DNA of 64,000 bases from an uncultured Myxococcales bacterium (lineage in GTDB: Bacteria; Myxococcota_A; Polyangia; Polyangiales; Polyangiaceae): positions 5,788 through 69,787 of the forward strand of contig CALFEQ010000110.1 in the NCBI GenBank assembly GCA_937949945.1, written 5' to 3'. Positions 8,428 through 17,371 of the stretch are shown piece after piece (position 1 is the first letter of the stretch; the number at the start of each line of letters is the position of its first letter). The position numbers and the translations under genes are program-made. The notes beneath the pieces are model-generated. The model did not search any database and was not told the origin of the DNA. It worked only from the letters and a program-made list of their open reading frames with translations.

Positions 8428-8445
8428 GCGACATCTACCTTGACA
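8428..8445 (-). repeat. right terminal inverted repeat of the IS
   Basis: This 18-bp copy is inverted relative to 6753-6770 with two mismatches, and starts 10 bp after the OrfB stop codon. Confidence 0.8.
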
Positions 8446-8481
8446 CCCACCGCCCCCTATGCTCGGAGGCTGAGGGTGCAG

Positions 8482-10770
8482 ATGCTCGGAGTGGTTTCGC
8501 GACGGAAACTCGGGGGCGACCGCAGGGCTTCGGACGAAGCGTATCGATTCGATGGGGAGGCGGGCAGGCGAGGCCGCCCGCGCCTCTCCGGCATCCCGCG
8601 CCTCTCGCGCGGCATCGCCGCTCGTGTGGCGCCGGTCCTGGCGCTGCTCCTTCCAACTCTGACGCCGGCCGAGGCGCGCGCGGAGTGTCCGGCTCAGCTC
8701 TCGCCCACGTGGAACCGGCGCATCAACATCATGGTCGAGAACCCGGGCCCCACGCGCGAGGCGATCCTGCTCGCGAAGATCAACACGAAAAGGCCGGTCG
8801 AGACGGGCGCGATGCGCCCCGACGGCGCGGACGTTCGCATCCTCACCTCGAGCTGCGTGCCGGTGCCGTTCTGGATCGAGGGCGGTCTCGGGACTCCGGA
8901 GACGAAGATCTGGATGCGGGTGCCGTCGCTGGCGAACGGAAGGAGCCAGATCGACCTCTACTACGGCGCGTCGTCGGCGCCCTCGGCGAGCTCGATCGAT
9001 GACGTGTTCGGTGCGGGGCTCGTGACGCTCTTCACGTTCACCGAGAACGGCGGCGGGACGGTGTTCGACCGCGTCGGCTCGAACGATCTCGGGATGACGG
9101 CGACGTGGACCGACGGTCCGTTGCCGGGCGTCGGCGCGGCGACGGGCTTCGGGGCGACGAAGCGCCTCTACCGCGCAGATGGAGGGCCGGCGCTCGGCAG
9201 CGGGAGCTTCACGGTGCTCTCGTTCGTCAATCCGAGCCACGCGGGCCTCAACATCGGCCTCGCGCGCGGGATCATCGGCAGCTACCACGCGGACGACGAG
9301 CCTGGCTGGGTGCTCAAGTTGCAGGGCGCCGAGCCCGAGAACCTCATGTTCCTCACGAACGCGGGGGACGTGTCCGAATGGTGCCAGGGCAGCGGCCACG
9401 GCAACGTCCCCGACGGCACATGGAGCCTCGTGGGCGCTCGGCGTCGGGCGGGCGTGACGAACGAGCTCCTCGTCAACGGAACGGTCGTCTTCGAAGGGTG
9501 CCCCGGGGATACGCGGAACGTCGACGGGCCGGGCCCGTTCGAGATCGGTAACGCGTACAACGGCAACTTCTCCTTCTCCGGCTCGATCTCCATGTCGTTC
9601 ATCTGGGCGCGAGCGCTCTCCGACGACGAGCTTCTCGGGCTCGACGGCGCGCTTCGATCCGTCGCTCCGCCTTCCGTCCTCGCGGCGGGCGCGCCGCCCG
9701 CCCCGCCCGTGATTGGCGTCGCGACGCCGAACGGGAGCACGAGCGTCACGATCACGTTCTCGCCGCCGGAGGACGTGGGTGACGCTCCGATCATCGAGTA
9801 CGAGGCCGTCTGCGCGCCGTTCGGGCGCGGGCGTGGCGCCGGCAGCCCGCTCACGGTCGGTGGGCTCGCTCCGGGGATGGAGCACAAGTGCGCCGTGCGT
9901 GCCGTCAACGCCTTCGGGCCCGGCCCGTGGTCGACGGACACGAACACCTTCATCGCCGGCGACGCGCCGAGCATCGGGAGCCCGGCTACCGCGCGCTTCG
10001 TCGTGGGACGGGAGGGCTCGTTCACCATCGTCGCGACCGGAGCTCCCGAGCCTGTCGTCACGGTGAAGGGGACGCTGCCGCCCGGTCTCACGGTGAACGG
10101 CCCGACGATCAGCGGGGTGCCGCCGCTCGGAAGCGTCGGCGTCTATCCGCTCGAAGTGAGCGCGGCCAACGGCGTCGCGCCGCCCGCGACGCAGGCGCTC
10201 GCGCTCGAGGTCGTGAAGGCGAGTCAGCGCATCGACTTCCTGCCCGTTCCCCCACAGACCCTCCGGCCGCAGCTCGTCGAGCTCGACGTGAGCGCGACGT
10301 CGGGGCTGCCCGTCGCGCTGGAGTCCCTCTCGCCCTCGGTGTGCTCCGTGACCGGGACGTCCGTGCAGATGCTCGCGGCGGGCGTGTGCGCGATTCGCGC
10401 CTCGCAGGACGGCGACGCGAACTTCGAGCCTGCGCCGCCCGTGACCATGAGCTTCCAAATCATGCCCGGCGTCTCCCCATCCGAAGACGGCGGAGCATCC
10501 GAGACGGATGCGTCGGCGCCCGAAGTCGACGCAGGTACGGACGCGGGGAGCCCTCCGGTGCCGCCCCCGTCGACGGAGCCGCCGCCTGCGGTCGTGACGC
10601 CGCCGTCGAGCTCGGCCTCGGGCCTCGAAGACGGCGCCGTCGAGGGCGGGGGCTGCGTGTGCGCCGGCGCGGGCGCTCCCGTCCCTGCGGGCGCTCTCGC
10701 GATCGCGGTCGCCGGGCTCGTCGCCTTCGAATCGCGCCGACGGAGGCGCGCCAGCGCAGGCAGCCGGTGA
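8482..10770 (+). CDS. secreted adhesin-like protein: DUF2341/LamG, Fn3, MYXO-CTERM-like end
   Basis: The 762-residue protein has a long basic N-terminus, then a hydrophobic signal (VAPVLALLLPTLTPAEARA) cleaved near residue 72. A DUF2341-like domain follows (NRRINIMVENPGP, VPFWIEGG, IDLYYG), then a LamG/concanavalin-like region (LVTLFTFTENGGGTVFDRVG), a fibronectin type III domain (VTITFSPPEDVGD) and putative Ig-like repeats (GVPPLGSVGVYPLEVSAANG). A Pro/Asp linker leads to a MYXO-CTERM-like end: GGGCVCAGAG, hydrophobic helix, RRRRR. It is probably anchored at the cell surface and binds glycans or other cells. The IS element ends 37 bp upstream of the ATG, so the native promoter may be displaced. 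The 17-bp repeat covering its stop codon and the duplicate C-terminus behind it suggest local rearrangement. Confidence 0.85.
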   Translation: MLGVVSRRKLGGDRRASDEAYRFDGEAGRRGRPRLSGIPRLSRGIAARVAPVLALLLPTLTPAEARAECPAQLSPTWNRRINIMVENPGPTREAILLAKINTKRPVETGAMRPDGADVRILTSSCVPVPFWIEGGLGTPETKIWMRVPSLANGRSQIDLYYGASSAPSASSIDDVFGAGLVTLFTFTENGGGTVFDRVGSNDLGMTATWTDGPLPGVGAATGFGATKRLYRADGGPALGSGSFTVLSFVNPSHAGLNIGLARGIIGSYHADDEPGWVLKLQGAEPENLMFLTNAGDVSEWCQGSGHGNVPDGTWSLVGARRRAGVTNELLVNGTVVFEGCPGDTRNVDGPGPFEIGNAYNGNFSFSGSISMSFIWARALSDDELLGLDGALRSVAPPSVLAAGAPPAPPVIGVATPNGSTSVTITFSPPEDVGDAPIIEYEAVCAPFGRGRGAGSPLTVGGLAPGMEHKCAVRAVNAFGPGPWSTDTNTFIAGDAPSIGSPATARFVVGREGSFTIVATGAPEPVVTVKGTLPPGLTVNGPTISGVPPLGSVGVYPLEVSAANGVAPPATQALALEVVKASQRIDFLPVPPQTLRPQLVELDVSATSGLPVALESLSPSVCSVTGTSVQMLAAGVCAIRASQDGDANFEPAPPVTMSFQIMPGVSPSEDGGASETDASAPEVDAGTDAGSPPVPPPSTEPPPAVVTPPSSSASGLEDGAVEGGGCVCAGAGAPVPAGALAIAVAGLVAFESRRRRRASAGSR

Positions 10771-10800
10771 GCGCAGGCAGCCGGTGAGCGCAGGCCGCTG
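10753..10800. repeat. 17-bp tandem repeat spanning a stop codon
   Basis: The unit AGCGCAGGCAGCCGGTG begins at 10753 and 10770, with a partial third copy from 10787. The adhesin stop codon TGA (10768-10770) lies across the first unit junction. Confidence 0.85.
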
Positions 10801-10848
10801 AGGGCAGGCACGACGGGCGGAGCCATCGCTCGCGGACGTACGCCTCCC

Positions 10849-11040
10849 GTGCCTCCGGGCCACTCTCGCCCGCCGTCGAACTCGGCCGCGCCGCTCGACG
10901 GCGTCGACGAGGGCGGAGGCTGCGCCTGCACCGCCTCGGGCGCTCCTGTCCCTGGGGGCGGTCTCGCGATCGCGATCGCCGGGCTCGTCGCCTTCGCGGT
11001 CCGCCGGCGGAAGCCGGCGGTGAGTGCCGAAGCCGACTGA
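10849..11040 (+). pseudogene. remnant of a duplicated MYXO-CTERM gene end
   Basis: The 63 codons duplicate the last 55 or so residues of the preceding adhesin: DEGGGCACTASGAPVPGGG, hydrophobic helix LAIAIAGLVAFAV, then RRRK. No body of a gene precedes it; the frame opens only 80 bp after the adhesin stop, starts at a weak GTG and has no signal peptide. It therefore looks like the surviving 3' end of a tandem duplicate whose front was deleted. It could also be a recombination cassette for swapping C-termini, but there is no direct evidence for that. Confidence 0.7.
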
Positions 11041-11063
11041 AGCGGGTACGATGGAGGCGCCGG

Positions 11064-12338
11064 ATGAGCGAAGCTCGGCGCCTCCTCCTCGTCCTCCTGT
11101 TCGCTGCTGCCGGCGCGCTCGCCGGCTCGAGCTGCGACATCTACGACGAGTCGCTCCTGCTCGACCCTCCGCAGGAGGGGCCGCCGATGAAGAACGGCAT
11201 CGGCTGGTGGTCGAAGACCGACAGCCGAGGCTGCTTCAGCGCCGGGATGCCGACGCTCGACGATCGGCCTCCGCCCAAGGGCGACGGAGACGTCGGGCCG
11301 ATCACGCTCGCCATCGCGTCGATGCGCCTCGGATCGATGAACGAGGAGGGCAAGCTCGATCCGAACGCGTGGCTGGACATCGGGCTCGACATCGACGGCG
11401 TGTGCACCGCGTCGGAGACGTGCCCGGGCGAGGACGCTCCGCCGAGCTGCAAAGCCAACGCTTCGGCGCTCCCGCGCGACGGCAGGTACTGTCGCGACAA
11501 CACGTTCGGCAAGCTCGAGTACTCGGCCGCGCTGGTCCCGCAGCTCGCGCAGAAGTACGGCCTCTCCGACGACGCGTTCAACTGCGCGCTCTGCGCCGGC
11601 CAGTACACGTTCCTCGTCCGCATCACCGGCTACAACGGCGAGCCCGACGACGACCGCGTGCGCGTGGACCTCTATCCGTCTCCCGGTCTCGAGCGGCCGC
11701 TGCCTTGGGACTGCTCGCAGCCGTCGTGGTCGTCGCAGCCTTGCTTCACGGCCGACATGCCGTGGACGGTGCAGCGCGACCTGCTCGTCGAAGACCGCGG
11801 CGGTCCGGACCTGCCCGACTCGAAGATCTTCGACGACCAGGCGTTCGTCCGCGACGGCTACATCGTGACGCACCTGCCCGAGGACACGCTCTTCTGGTTC
11901 CCCGGGTACAAGGCGCTCGTCGTCGCGTATCCGCTCCGCTTCCGGAAGGCCGTCGTCGTCGGGAAGATCTCGCGCAGCGTGGACGGCGTGTGGACCATCA
12001 CGGACGGCGTCATCGCCGGCAGGGCGCGGCGAGACGACATCCTGAACGGCTTCCGGCTCATCGGCTTCTGCGACACGAACGACAAGGAGAACTACGAGCT
12101 GATGAGCACGTACGTCGACGAGAACCTCGACGTCCTCGCCGACGGGCGCAGCGATCCGAACGTGCCGTGCGACGCGATGAGCGTCGGCCTGCTGTTCGTC
12201 GCGCGCCAGGCGAAGGCGGGGAGGCCCGAGACGGTCGAGCCGCTCGTCGAGTGCGTCAAGCCGGTGACCGGGCCCGATGGCGGCGGCCCCGACGCCGGTG
12301 CGCCGCCCGGTGACGCAGGGACCGACGCCGGCGGGTGA
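11064..12338 (+). CDS. putative lipoprotein, 424 aa, unknown function
   Basis: The start is supported by GGAGG 7 nt before the ATG. A short signal with lipobox-like LAGSSC (Cys24) leads to a Cys-rich mature protein (CTASETC, CKANAS, CALCAGQY, CDTND). The C-terminus is a Gly/Pro/Asp-Ala linker (GPDGGGPDAGAPPGDAG), as often seen in myxobacterial surface proteins. I do not recognise the fold. It follows the duplicated C-terminus fragment by 23 bp and may share its transcript with the upstream adhesin. Confidence 0.75.
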   Translation: MSEARRLLLVLLFAAAGALAGSSCDIYDESLLLDPPQEGPPMKNGIGWWSKTDSRGCFSAGMPTLDDRPPPKGDGDVGPITLAIASMRLGSMNEEGKLDPNAWLDIGLDIDGVCTASETCPGEDAPPSCKANASALPRDGRYCRDNTFGKLEYSAALVPQLAQKYGLSDDAFNCALCAGQYTFLVRITGYNGEPDDDRVRVDLYPSPGLERPLPWDCSQPSWSSQPCFTADMPWTVQRDLLVEDRGGPDLPDSKIFDDQAFVRDGYIVTHLPEDTLFWFPGYKALVVAYPLRFRKAVVVGKISRSVDGVWTITDGVIAGRARRDDILNGFRLIGFCDTNDKENYELMSTYVDENLDVLADGRSDPNVPCDAMSVGLLFVARQAKAGRPETVEPLVECVKPVTGPDGGGPDAGAPPGDAGTDAGG

Positions 12339-12464
12339 GCCGCGGCGCATCGCCACGACCGCTCGTCATCGGACGAGCTTCGCGGCGAGCGGACGAGCTC
12401 GCGCGGAGTCGACGCGCGCGCAGCTCCACGCCGAGGGGCCGGGGCGCTAGAGTTCGTCCCCGCG

Positions 12465-14966
12465 ATGGTGCGGGTGCGTCGGGTGGGCATCTCGTTGCTG
12501 GTGACGACCGCGCTCGCGGCGGCGCCTGCGTGCGACCGCGAGGAGGAGGGGACGGCGAGGCTCGAGCTGCGCGCCGATCGGGCGAAGGTCTCGGTCAGCC
12601 TGTCGCCGTTCCAAATCCGCATCCTCGACGGCAGCGACCGCGAGGTCCTGCGGACGCTCACCGGCGGTGGCGCGGACGCCTACGGCGCGCCCGCGGCGAC
12701 GCGTGACGACGGACCCGACGCGGTGAAGATCATCGCCGGCTGGGACGGCTACTTCCCGGAGGAGCGACCGTGGGCGCACGGCGTGGCGGGACGGCTCGTG
12801 GCGCAGACGCCGTCGAGCGCGTCGTTCGAGCTCGCCGCGGGAGGAGGCACCATCCTCGTCGACGTCGCCGTCGAGGGCGCGAAGGTCCGCCTGAGGACGA
12901 ACGCGATCGCGTCGCCTCCCGGCGATCCGTGGAACAAGGTCTCGGTCGCCTTCGCGCTCGGCGCCGACGAGCACTTCTTCGGCCTCGGCGAGCGCTACGC
13001 CAGCGTCGATCACCGAGGTTTGTCTCTGTACTCGTGGGCGGAGGAGGGCGGCTCGGGCCGAGGCGAGAAGGTCCCGCCCGGCGAGAGCAACCCGTTCCCG
13101 AACGGGCCGTCCATGACGTACTTCCCGGTCCCGTTTTTCCACTCGAGCGCCGGCTACGCGATGCACCTCGCGACGACGTACCGGACGGAGACGCACTTCG
13201 GGAGCGAGCGTCCCGACGCTTGGCGCGTCGCCGCGAACGCGACCTCGCTCGAGATCGTCGTCTACGTGCACGACGATCCGCTCGTCTCGCTCGACGACTT
13301 CACGCGCGACACGGGGCGGCCGATGGTGCCGCCGTCGTGGGTGTTCGGTCCGCGGCGGCGCGTGAGCAACCGCGATCAGGTGAACGGCGTCCCCGAGTGG
13401 CGAGCGCTTCGCGAGGCGCGCGTCCCCACCACGGGGCTCGACGACGCGGTCCATTTCCTTCCAGCGCGCTCCGAGCTCGGGCGCGAGGAGGAGCTGCGGG
13501 AGTGGACCGCGACGGCGCACGCCTGGGGCTACAAGGTGATGGCGTACAACAACCCGTACGTGTCGATCTCGAAGCCGGCGGCGGCCGAGGATCTCGCGTA
13601 CGGCAAAGAGCGCGGCTTCTTCGCCACCACTCCGGACGGCGCTCTCGGCGAGATCGAGCTCATCTCGGGCGAGATGCAGACGCTCGCGACGATCGACCTG
13701 ACCAACCCCGACGCGGTCGCCTGGTTCCAGGACCTCCTCCGGCGCACGCTCGCGCTCGGCTACGACGGATGGATGCACGACTTCGGCGAGTACGTCCGCC
13801 GGTCGTGGATCTTCGCGGACGGTCGTCGCGGCGACGAGATCCACAACCTCTATCCGGTGCTCAGCGCCAAGGCGGCGTACGACCTGCTCACGAAGGAGCG
13901 CCCGGGAGATTTCCTCTTCTTCGTGCGGTCCGGCTACACCGGCACGCAGCAGTGGGTCCCCGCGGTCTGGAGCGGCGATCCCGAGGCCACGTTCGACGAG
14001 ACGCAGGGGCTGCCCGCGATGCTCCGCGGCGGTCTCAACCTCGGCATGGTCGGAGTGCCGCTCTGGGGAAGCGACGTGACCGGCTTCAAGTGCATCACGG
14101 ACTTCCCGTACGACAAGGAGATGTACCTCCGGTGGGCCGAGGTCGGCGCGGTCTCGCCGATCATGATGGAGCAGAACGCCTGCGCGAACCCGCTCGGCCG
14201 CCGCGAGAAGTGGAAGCTGTGGAACGACGAGGAGACGATCCGCGTCTATGCCGACATGGCGCGCCTGCACACGCGGCTCATGCCGTACTTCGAGGTGCTC
14301 GCGCGCGAGGCGCACGAGACGGGCATTCCGATCATGCGCCATCCGTTCCTTCTCCATCCGCGCGAGCCCGAGGCGTGGCGCACGGAGAGCTCGTTCTACC
14401 TCGGGCCGTCGCTCTGGGCCGCGCCGGTCGTCGAGCGGCACGCGAGGACGAAGGAGACGTGGCTGCCGCCGGGGCGATGGGTCGACCTCGCCGACCTGCT
14501 CGTCTACGAGGGAGCTCGTCGCGTCGTGCTTCCGGCGCCGCTCGATCGCTTGCCGCTCCTCATCAAGGACGGCGGGATCGTCCCGCTGCTCGATCCATCC
14601 ATCGAGACCCTCGCTCCGGCGACGGAGCCCTCGGTCGTGACGCTCGACAAGGTCGCCGATCGGCTCGACGTCATCGTCGCGCTCTCGGTCGGGCAACGCG
14701 CGAGGATCGTGCTCGCCGACGGCACGGAGCTCGTCGCGCGGCGCGACGCGGGCAGCGCCTCGAGCGGCCTCCCGGAGGTGACGCCGGACCTCGTCGCCGA
14801 CTGCGACGGCGGATGCGTGAGCACGAGCGCGGAAGGGTCGATCGATCGACTCCGCGTCACGACCCCGCTCGCGCCGACCTCCACGATCACGCACGCGGAC
14901 GTGACGCTCGAGGCCAAGGGCCCGCGCGCGCGCCGCATCCGTTGGGACGTCCTGCGCCTGCGCTGA
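12465..14966 (+). CDS. glycoside hydrolase family 31 lipoprotein
   Basis: The 833-residue protein has a short signal ending in APAC (lipobox Cys), a beta-sandwich N-terminal domain and a GH31 TIM barrel. The nucleophile is Asp at about 438 in GWMHDFGEY and the acid/base is Asp at about 504 in WSGDPEATF. The barrel continues through PLWGSDVTG and MRHPFLLHP to a C-terminal beta domain. GH31 enzymes retain configuration at alpha-linked sugars. The HDFGEY context is closer to the sulfoquinovosidase/alpha-glucosidase branch than to alpha-xylosidases, but substrate residues cannot be settled by eye. A lipid anchor places it at the periplasm or cell surface. The next gene, 42 bp downstream, is a lipoprotein that may act with it. 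Confidence 0.88.
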   Translation: MVRVRRVGISLLVTTALAAAPACDREEEGTARLELRADRAKVSVSLSPFQIRILDGSDREVLRTLTGGGADAYGAPAATRDDGPDAVKIIAGWDGYFPEERPWAHGVAGRLVAQTPSSASFELAAGGGTILVDVAVEGAKVRLRTNAIASPPGDPWNKVSVAFALGADEHFFGLGERYASVDHRGLSLYSWAEEGGSGRGEKVPPGESNPFPNGPSMTYFPVPFFHSSAGYAMHLATTYRTETHFGSERPDAWRVAANATSLEIVVYVHDDPLVSLDDFTRDTGRPMVPPSWVFGPRRRVSNRDQVNGVPEWRALREARVPTTGLDDAVHFLPARSELGREEELREWTATAHAWGYKVMAYNNPYVSISKPAAAEDLAYGKERGFFATTPDGALGEIELISGEMQTLATIDLTNPDAVAWFQDLLRRTLALGYDGWMHDFGEYVRRSWIFADGRRGDEIHNLYPVLSAKAAYDLLTKERPGDFLFFVRSGYTGTQQWVPAVWSGDPEATFDETQGLPAMLRGGLNLGMVGVPLWGSDVTGFKCITDFPYDKEMYLRWAEVGAVSPIMMEQNACANPLGRREKWKLWNDEETIRVYADMARLHTRLMPYFEVLAREAHETGIPIMRHPFLLHPREPEAWRTESSFYLGPSLWAAPVVERHARTKETWLPPGRWVDLADLLVYEGARRVVLPAPLDRLPLLIKDGGIVPLLDPSIETLAPATEPSVVTLDKVADRLDVIVALSVGQRARIVLADGTELVARRDAGSASSGLPEVTPDLVADCDGGCVSTSAEGSIDRLRVTTPLAPTSTITHADVTLEAKGPRARRIRWDVLRLR

Positions 14967-15008
14967 GCTCTCGTGGGACGCGCGCCGCCTCCCATGTATC
15001 CTCGCGGC

Positions 15009-16376
15009 ATGCGTCTCGGCCTCGTGCGCGCGTCCGCGATCTCCGTCGCTTGCTCGGCCCTGCTCGTCACCTCGTGCGGATCGCCTCCGCCGCCCGAGCC
15101 CACAGGACCGCGCGTGCCGCCGTTGAGCGCGGCCGCCGCGGCCGCCGCCGCGGGCACGCGAGCTGCTCCCTCGGAGGAGAAGGGCGATGCGAAGGAGGAG
15201 AGCGTGACCGCACCCCGCGGACCGGCTTCGTTCGACGAGGACGTCGCGTTCCTGCGGGAGCACGGCCCCGTCATCGTGCTGTCGCACCCGGACGGCGGAA
15301 AGGTCGCGCTCTCGCCGAAGTATCAGGGACGCGTGATGACGAGCGCCGTCTCCGGCGAGGGCAGGAGCCTCGGCTGGATCAACCGAGCCTTCATCGCGTC
15401 CGGCCAGACGGGCACGCAGTTCGACAACTACGGCGGCGAGGACCGCTTCTGGCTCGGTCCCGAGGGCGGCCAGTACGGCCTCTACTTTCCTCCGGGCAAG
15501 CCGTTCACCTTCGACCACTGGCAGACGCCGCATGCGCTCCAAGAAGGCGCGTGGGACGTGGCCGAAGAGAAGCCCGACCGTGTCGTCTTCAAGAGGTCGA
15601 TGACCGTGACGAACTGGGGAGGGGTCGAGCTCGCGATCGACGTCGAGCGCACCGCCCGCCTGCTCGGGCGCGAGGACGCGAAGAAGGTGCTCGGCCTCGC
15701 GGACGTCCCGCCGAAGAGCGTGGGGTTCGTCGCGTTCGAGACGAAGAACCGCATCGTCAACGCCGGCAAGACGCCGTGGAAGAAGGACGAGGGGCTCGTC
15801 TCGATCTGGATCCTCGCGATGTTCGCGCCCGCCGCCGACGCGCGCGTCGTGATCCCGTTCGAGACGAAGGTCCCGAAGGGCACGCCGATCGTGAACGACG
15901 CCTACTTCGGCAAGGTCCCGCCCGATCGCCTCGCCGTGCACGAGGAGAAGGGCTTCCTCACGTTCCGATGCGACGGCAAGGAGCGCGGGAAGATCGGGCT
16001 GTCGCCTGCGCGTGCGAAGAGCGTGCTCGGCTCCTACAGCACGGAGGCGAAGCTCCTCACGATCGTCCACTACGACGGCCCGAAGAAGGGCGCGCCATAC
16101 GTCAACAGCATGTGGGAGCACCAGAAGGACCCGTACGCCGGCGACGTCGTCAACAGCTACAACGACGGGCCGCCCGCACCGGGCAAGCCGCCGCTGGGCG
16201 GCTTCTACGAGATCGAGACGAGCTCGCCGGCCGCGGAGCTTCCGCCGGGCAAAGACATGGTCCACACGCACCGGACCTTCCACTTCGTGGGGGAGCCGGA
16301 CCAGCTCGACCCGATCGCCAAGAAGGTGCTCGGCGTGAGCCTCGCCGACGTCGAAGCTTCGCTCCCGGCGCGCTAG
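15009..16376 (+). CDS. lipoprotein of a DUF6786-like family
   Basis: The 455-residue protein begins with a lipoprotein signal (LLVTSCG), a Pro/Ala linker with a run of eight alanines, then one large beta-rich domain (VIVLSHPDGGKVALSPKYQGRV in part, WINRAF, FDNYGGEDRFWLGPEGGQY). The pattern GGEDRFWLGPEGGQ recalls sugar-mutarotase-like beta sandwiches grouped as DUF6786; I am only moderately sure of that number. It is likely co-transcribed with the GH31 gene 42 bp upstream, which fits a carbohydrate-related role. The ATG at 15009 is the first start directly followed by a signal peptide. Confidence 0.75.
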   Translation: MRLGLVRASAISVACSALLVTSCGSPPPPEPTGPRVPPLSAAAAAAAAGTRAAPSEEKGDAKEESVTAPRGPASFDEDVAFLREHGPVIVLSHPDGGKVALSPKYQGRVMTSAVSGEGRSLGWINRAFIASGQTGTQFDNYGGEDRFWLGPEGGQYGLYFPPGKPFTFDHWQTPHALQEGAWDVAEEKPDRVVFKRSMTVTNWGGVELAIDVERTARLLGREDAKKVLGLADVPPKSVGFVAFETKNRIVNAGKTPWKKDEGLVSIWILAMFAPAADARVVIPFETKVPKGTPIVNDAYFGKVPPDRLAVHEEKGFLTFRCDGKERGKIGLSPARAKSVLGSYSTEAKLLTIVHYDGPKKGAPYVNSMWEHQKDPYAGDVVNSYNDGPPAPGKPPLGGFYEIETSSPAAELPPGKDMVHTHRTFHFVGEPDQLDPIAKKVLGVSLADVEASLPAR

Positions 16377-16690
16377 CGCGTCGGCGGCGGGCGGAGCGCG
16401 ACTCGCGACTCGCGACGGCAAGCTCGTCGAGGCACGGCGCCCGCGATCGGCGTCCGCGCAGAAGGCGAAGGCGTCGCGTACGAGGCGGCAAGGGCGTCAC
16501 GCTCGCGGTGCAGACGCGCTCGGATCGGTGACGCGGGCGTCACGCGTCGAGCACGACGCTCGCGTCGCGAGGCGCGCGCGTGGCGACGTGCGCGCGCGCT
16601 CCTCGGCCGCGGGCACCGTGGTTGCTTTTTCGCCCGCGCGCCGGCCGACGTCACGAACGGCCGAGACGCCTTTCGCAAAGGACGACAACC
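16377..16690. other. intergenic, no gene recognised
   Basis: This 314-bp gap between two plus-strand genes has no credible ORF on either strand by codon pattern, no RNA gene and no array. Only the last 15 bp, with AAAGGA before the ATG at 16691, can be assigned as a ribosome binding site. Confidence 0.6.
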
Positions 16691-17326
16691 ATGAGCACGC
16701 TTCGTACACCGGTTGCGCTGGCGGCCTGCGTCGCCACGCTGTTCGGCGCGACCACGGCCCTCGCGGACGACGAGGAATCGGCGACGCCGCCCATCACGAC
16801 GATGCCCTCGCAGGCCGATCCGCAGGCGGTCGAGCCCGTCCAGCCTGCTCCGCAAGAGCCGCCCGCGTCGACGACGACGACGACTGCAGCGCCGTATGGA
16901 CCGCCGTACTACTACCCGCCGTCCGCGCGGGCGCCGCGCTACACCGAGCAGATCGTCGAGCGCCGTCCGAACAGTGGGCTCCTCAGCACGGGCACCAGCC
17001 TCTTCCTCATCAGCTACGGCAGCTCCGTCGTGGCCGGGGCGGTGAGCAGCCGTGAAGAGGACAAGCGTCTCTTCATCCCCGTCGCGGGTCCCTGGATGGA
17101 CCTCGCGCAGCGCGACTGCAGGGAGCGGGAGTGCGGGCCCAACGAGGAAATCAACAAGGCCCTCATCATGACGAGCGGCATCGTGCAGGGCATGAGCGCC
17201 CTGATGGTGCTCGCATCGCTCTTCATCCCCGAGACGGTCACGGTCGAGGAGCGGTCCGCGAAGGTGAAGGTCCTGCCGGTCTCGTTCGGCGCGGGCGTCG
17301 GCGTCGGTGCGACGGGTCGCTTCTGA
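16691..17326 (+). CDS. exported membrane protein, 211 aa
   Basis: The start is fixed by AAAGGA upstream and a clear signal peptide (LAACVATLFGATTALA, cleaved before DDEE). A Pro/Gln/Thr-rich linker (residues 25-70) is followed by two hydrophobic segments: one near GTSLFLISYGSSVVAGAVS and one near GIVQGMSALMVLASLFI. Between them lie two Cys in RDCRERECGP. The layout matches short exported proteins common in this phylum and often annotated only as hypothetical. The function is unknown. Confidence 0.78.
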   Translation: MSTLRTPVALAACVATLFGATTALADDEESATPPITTMPSQADPQAVEPVQPAPQEPPASTTTTTAAPYGPPYYYPPSARAPRYTEQIVERRPNSGLLSTGTSLFLISYGSSVVAGAVSSREEDKRLFIPVAGPWMDLAQRDCRERECGPNEEINKALIMTSGIVQGMSALMVLASLFIPETVTVEERSAKVKVLPVSFGAGVGVGATGRF

Positions 17327-17371
17327 GCCGCGCCCGTTTCGCTCGGCGCCTCGCGAAAGCACGATCGGTGC

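Larger units (their letters stand above)
6753..8445 (+). mobile_element. IS3-like insertion sequence, two ORFs, apparently complete
   Basis: The element of about 1.69 kb is bounded by imperfect terminal inverted repeats. The left end is TGTCAGGGTAGTTGTCGC and the right end, read on the other strand, is TGTCAAGGTAGATGTCGC (16 of 18 identical), giving TG...CA ends as in IS3 and related families. It carries a helix-turn-helix ORF and a DDE transposase ORF on the same strand. No direct target duplication is obvious at the ends I chose, so the exact boundary may be off by one or two bases or the duplication may have decayed. Confidence 0.8.

Noticed and set aside
6741..8455. Target-site duplication flanking the IS
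   Set aside because: No identical 3-5 bp flanks were found at the chosen ends or when shifting them by one or two bases.
12447..16421. Very long minus-strand open frame opposite the GH31 and following lipoprotein genes
   Set aside because: It is Arg/Ala/His-rich, has no domain, signal or start site, and lies exactly antisense to two well-supported genes; this is typical shadow coding in high-GC DNA.
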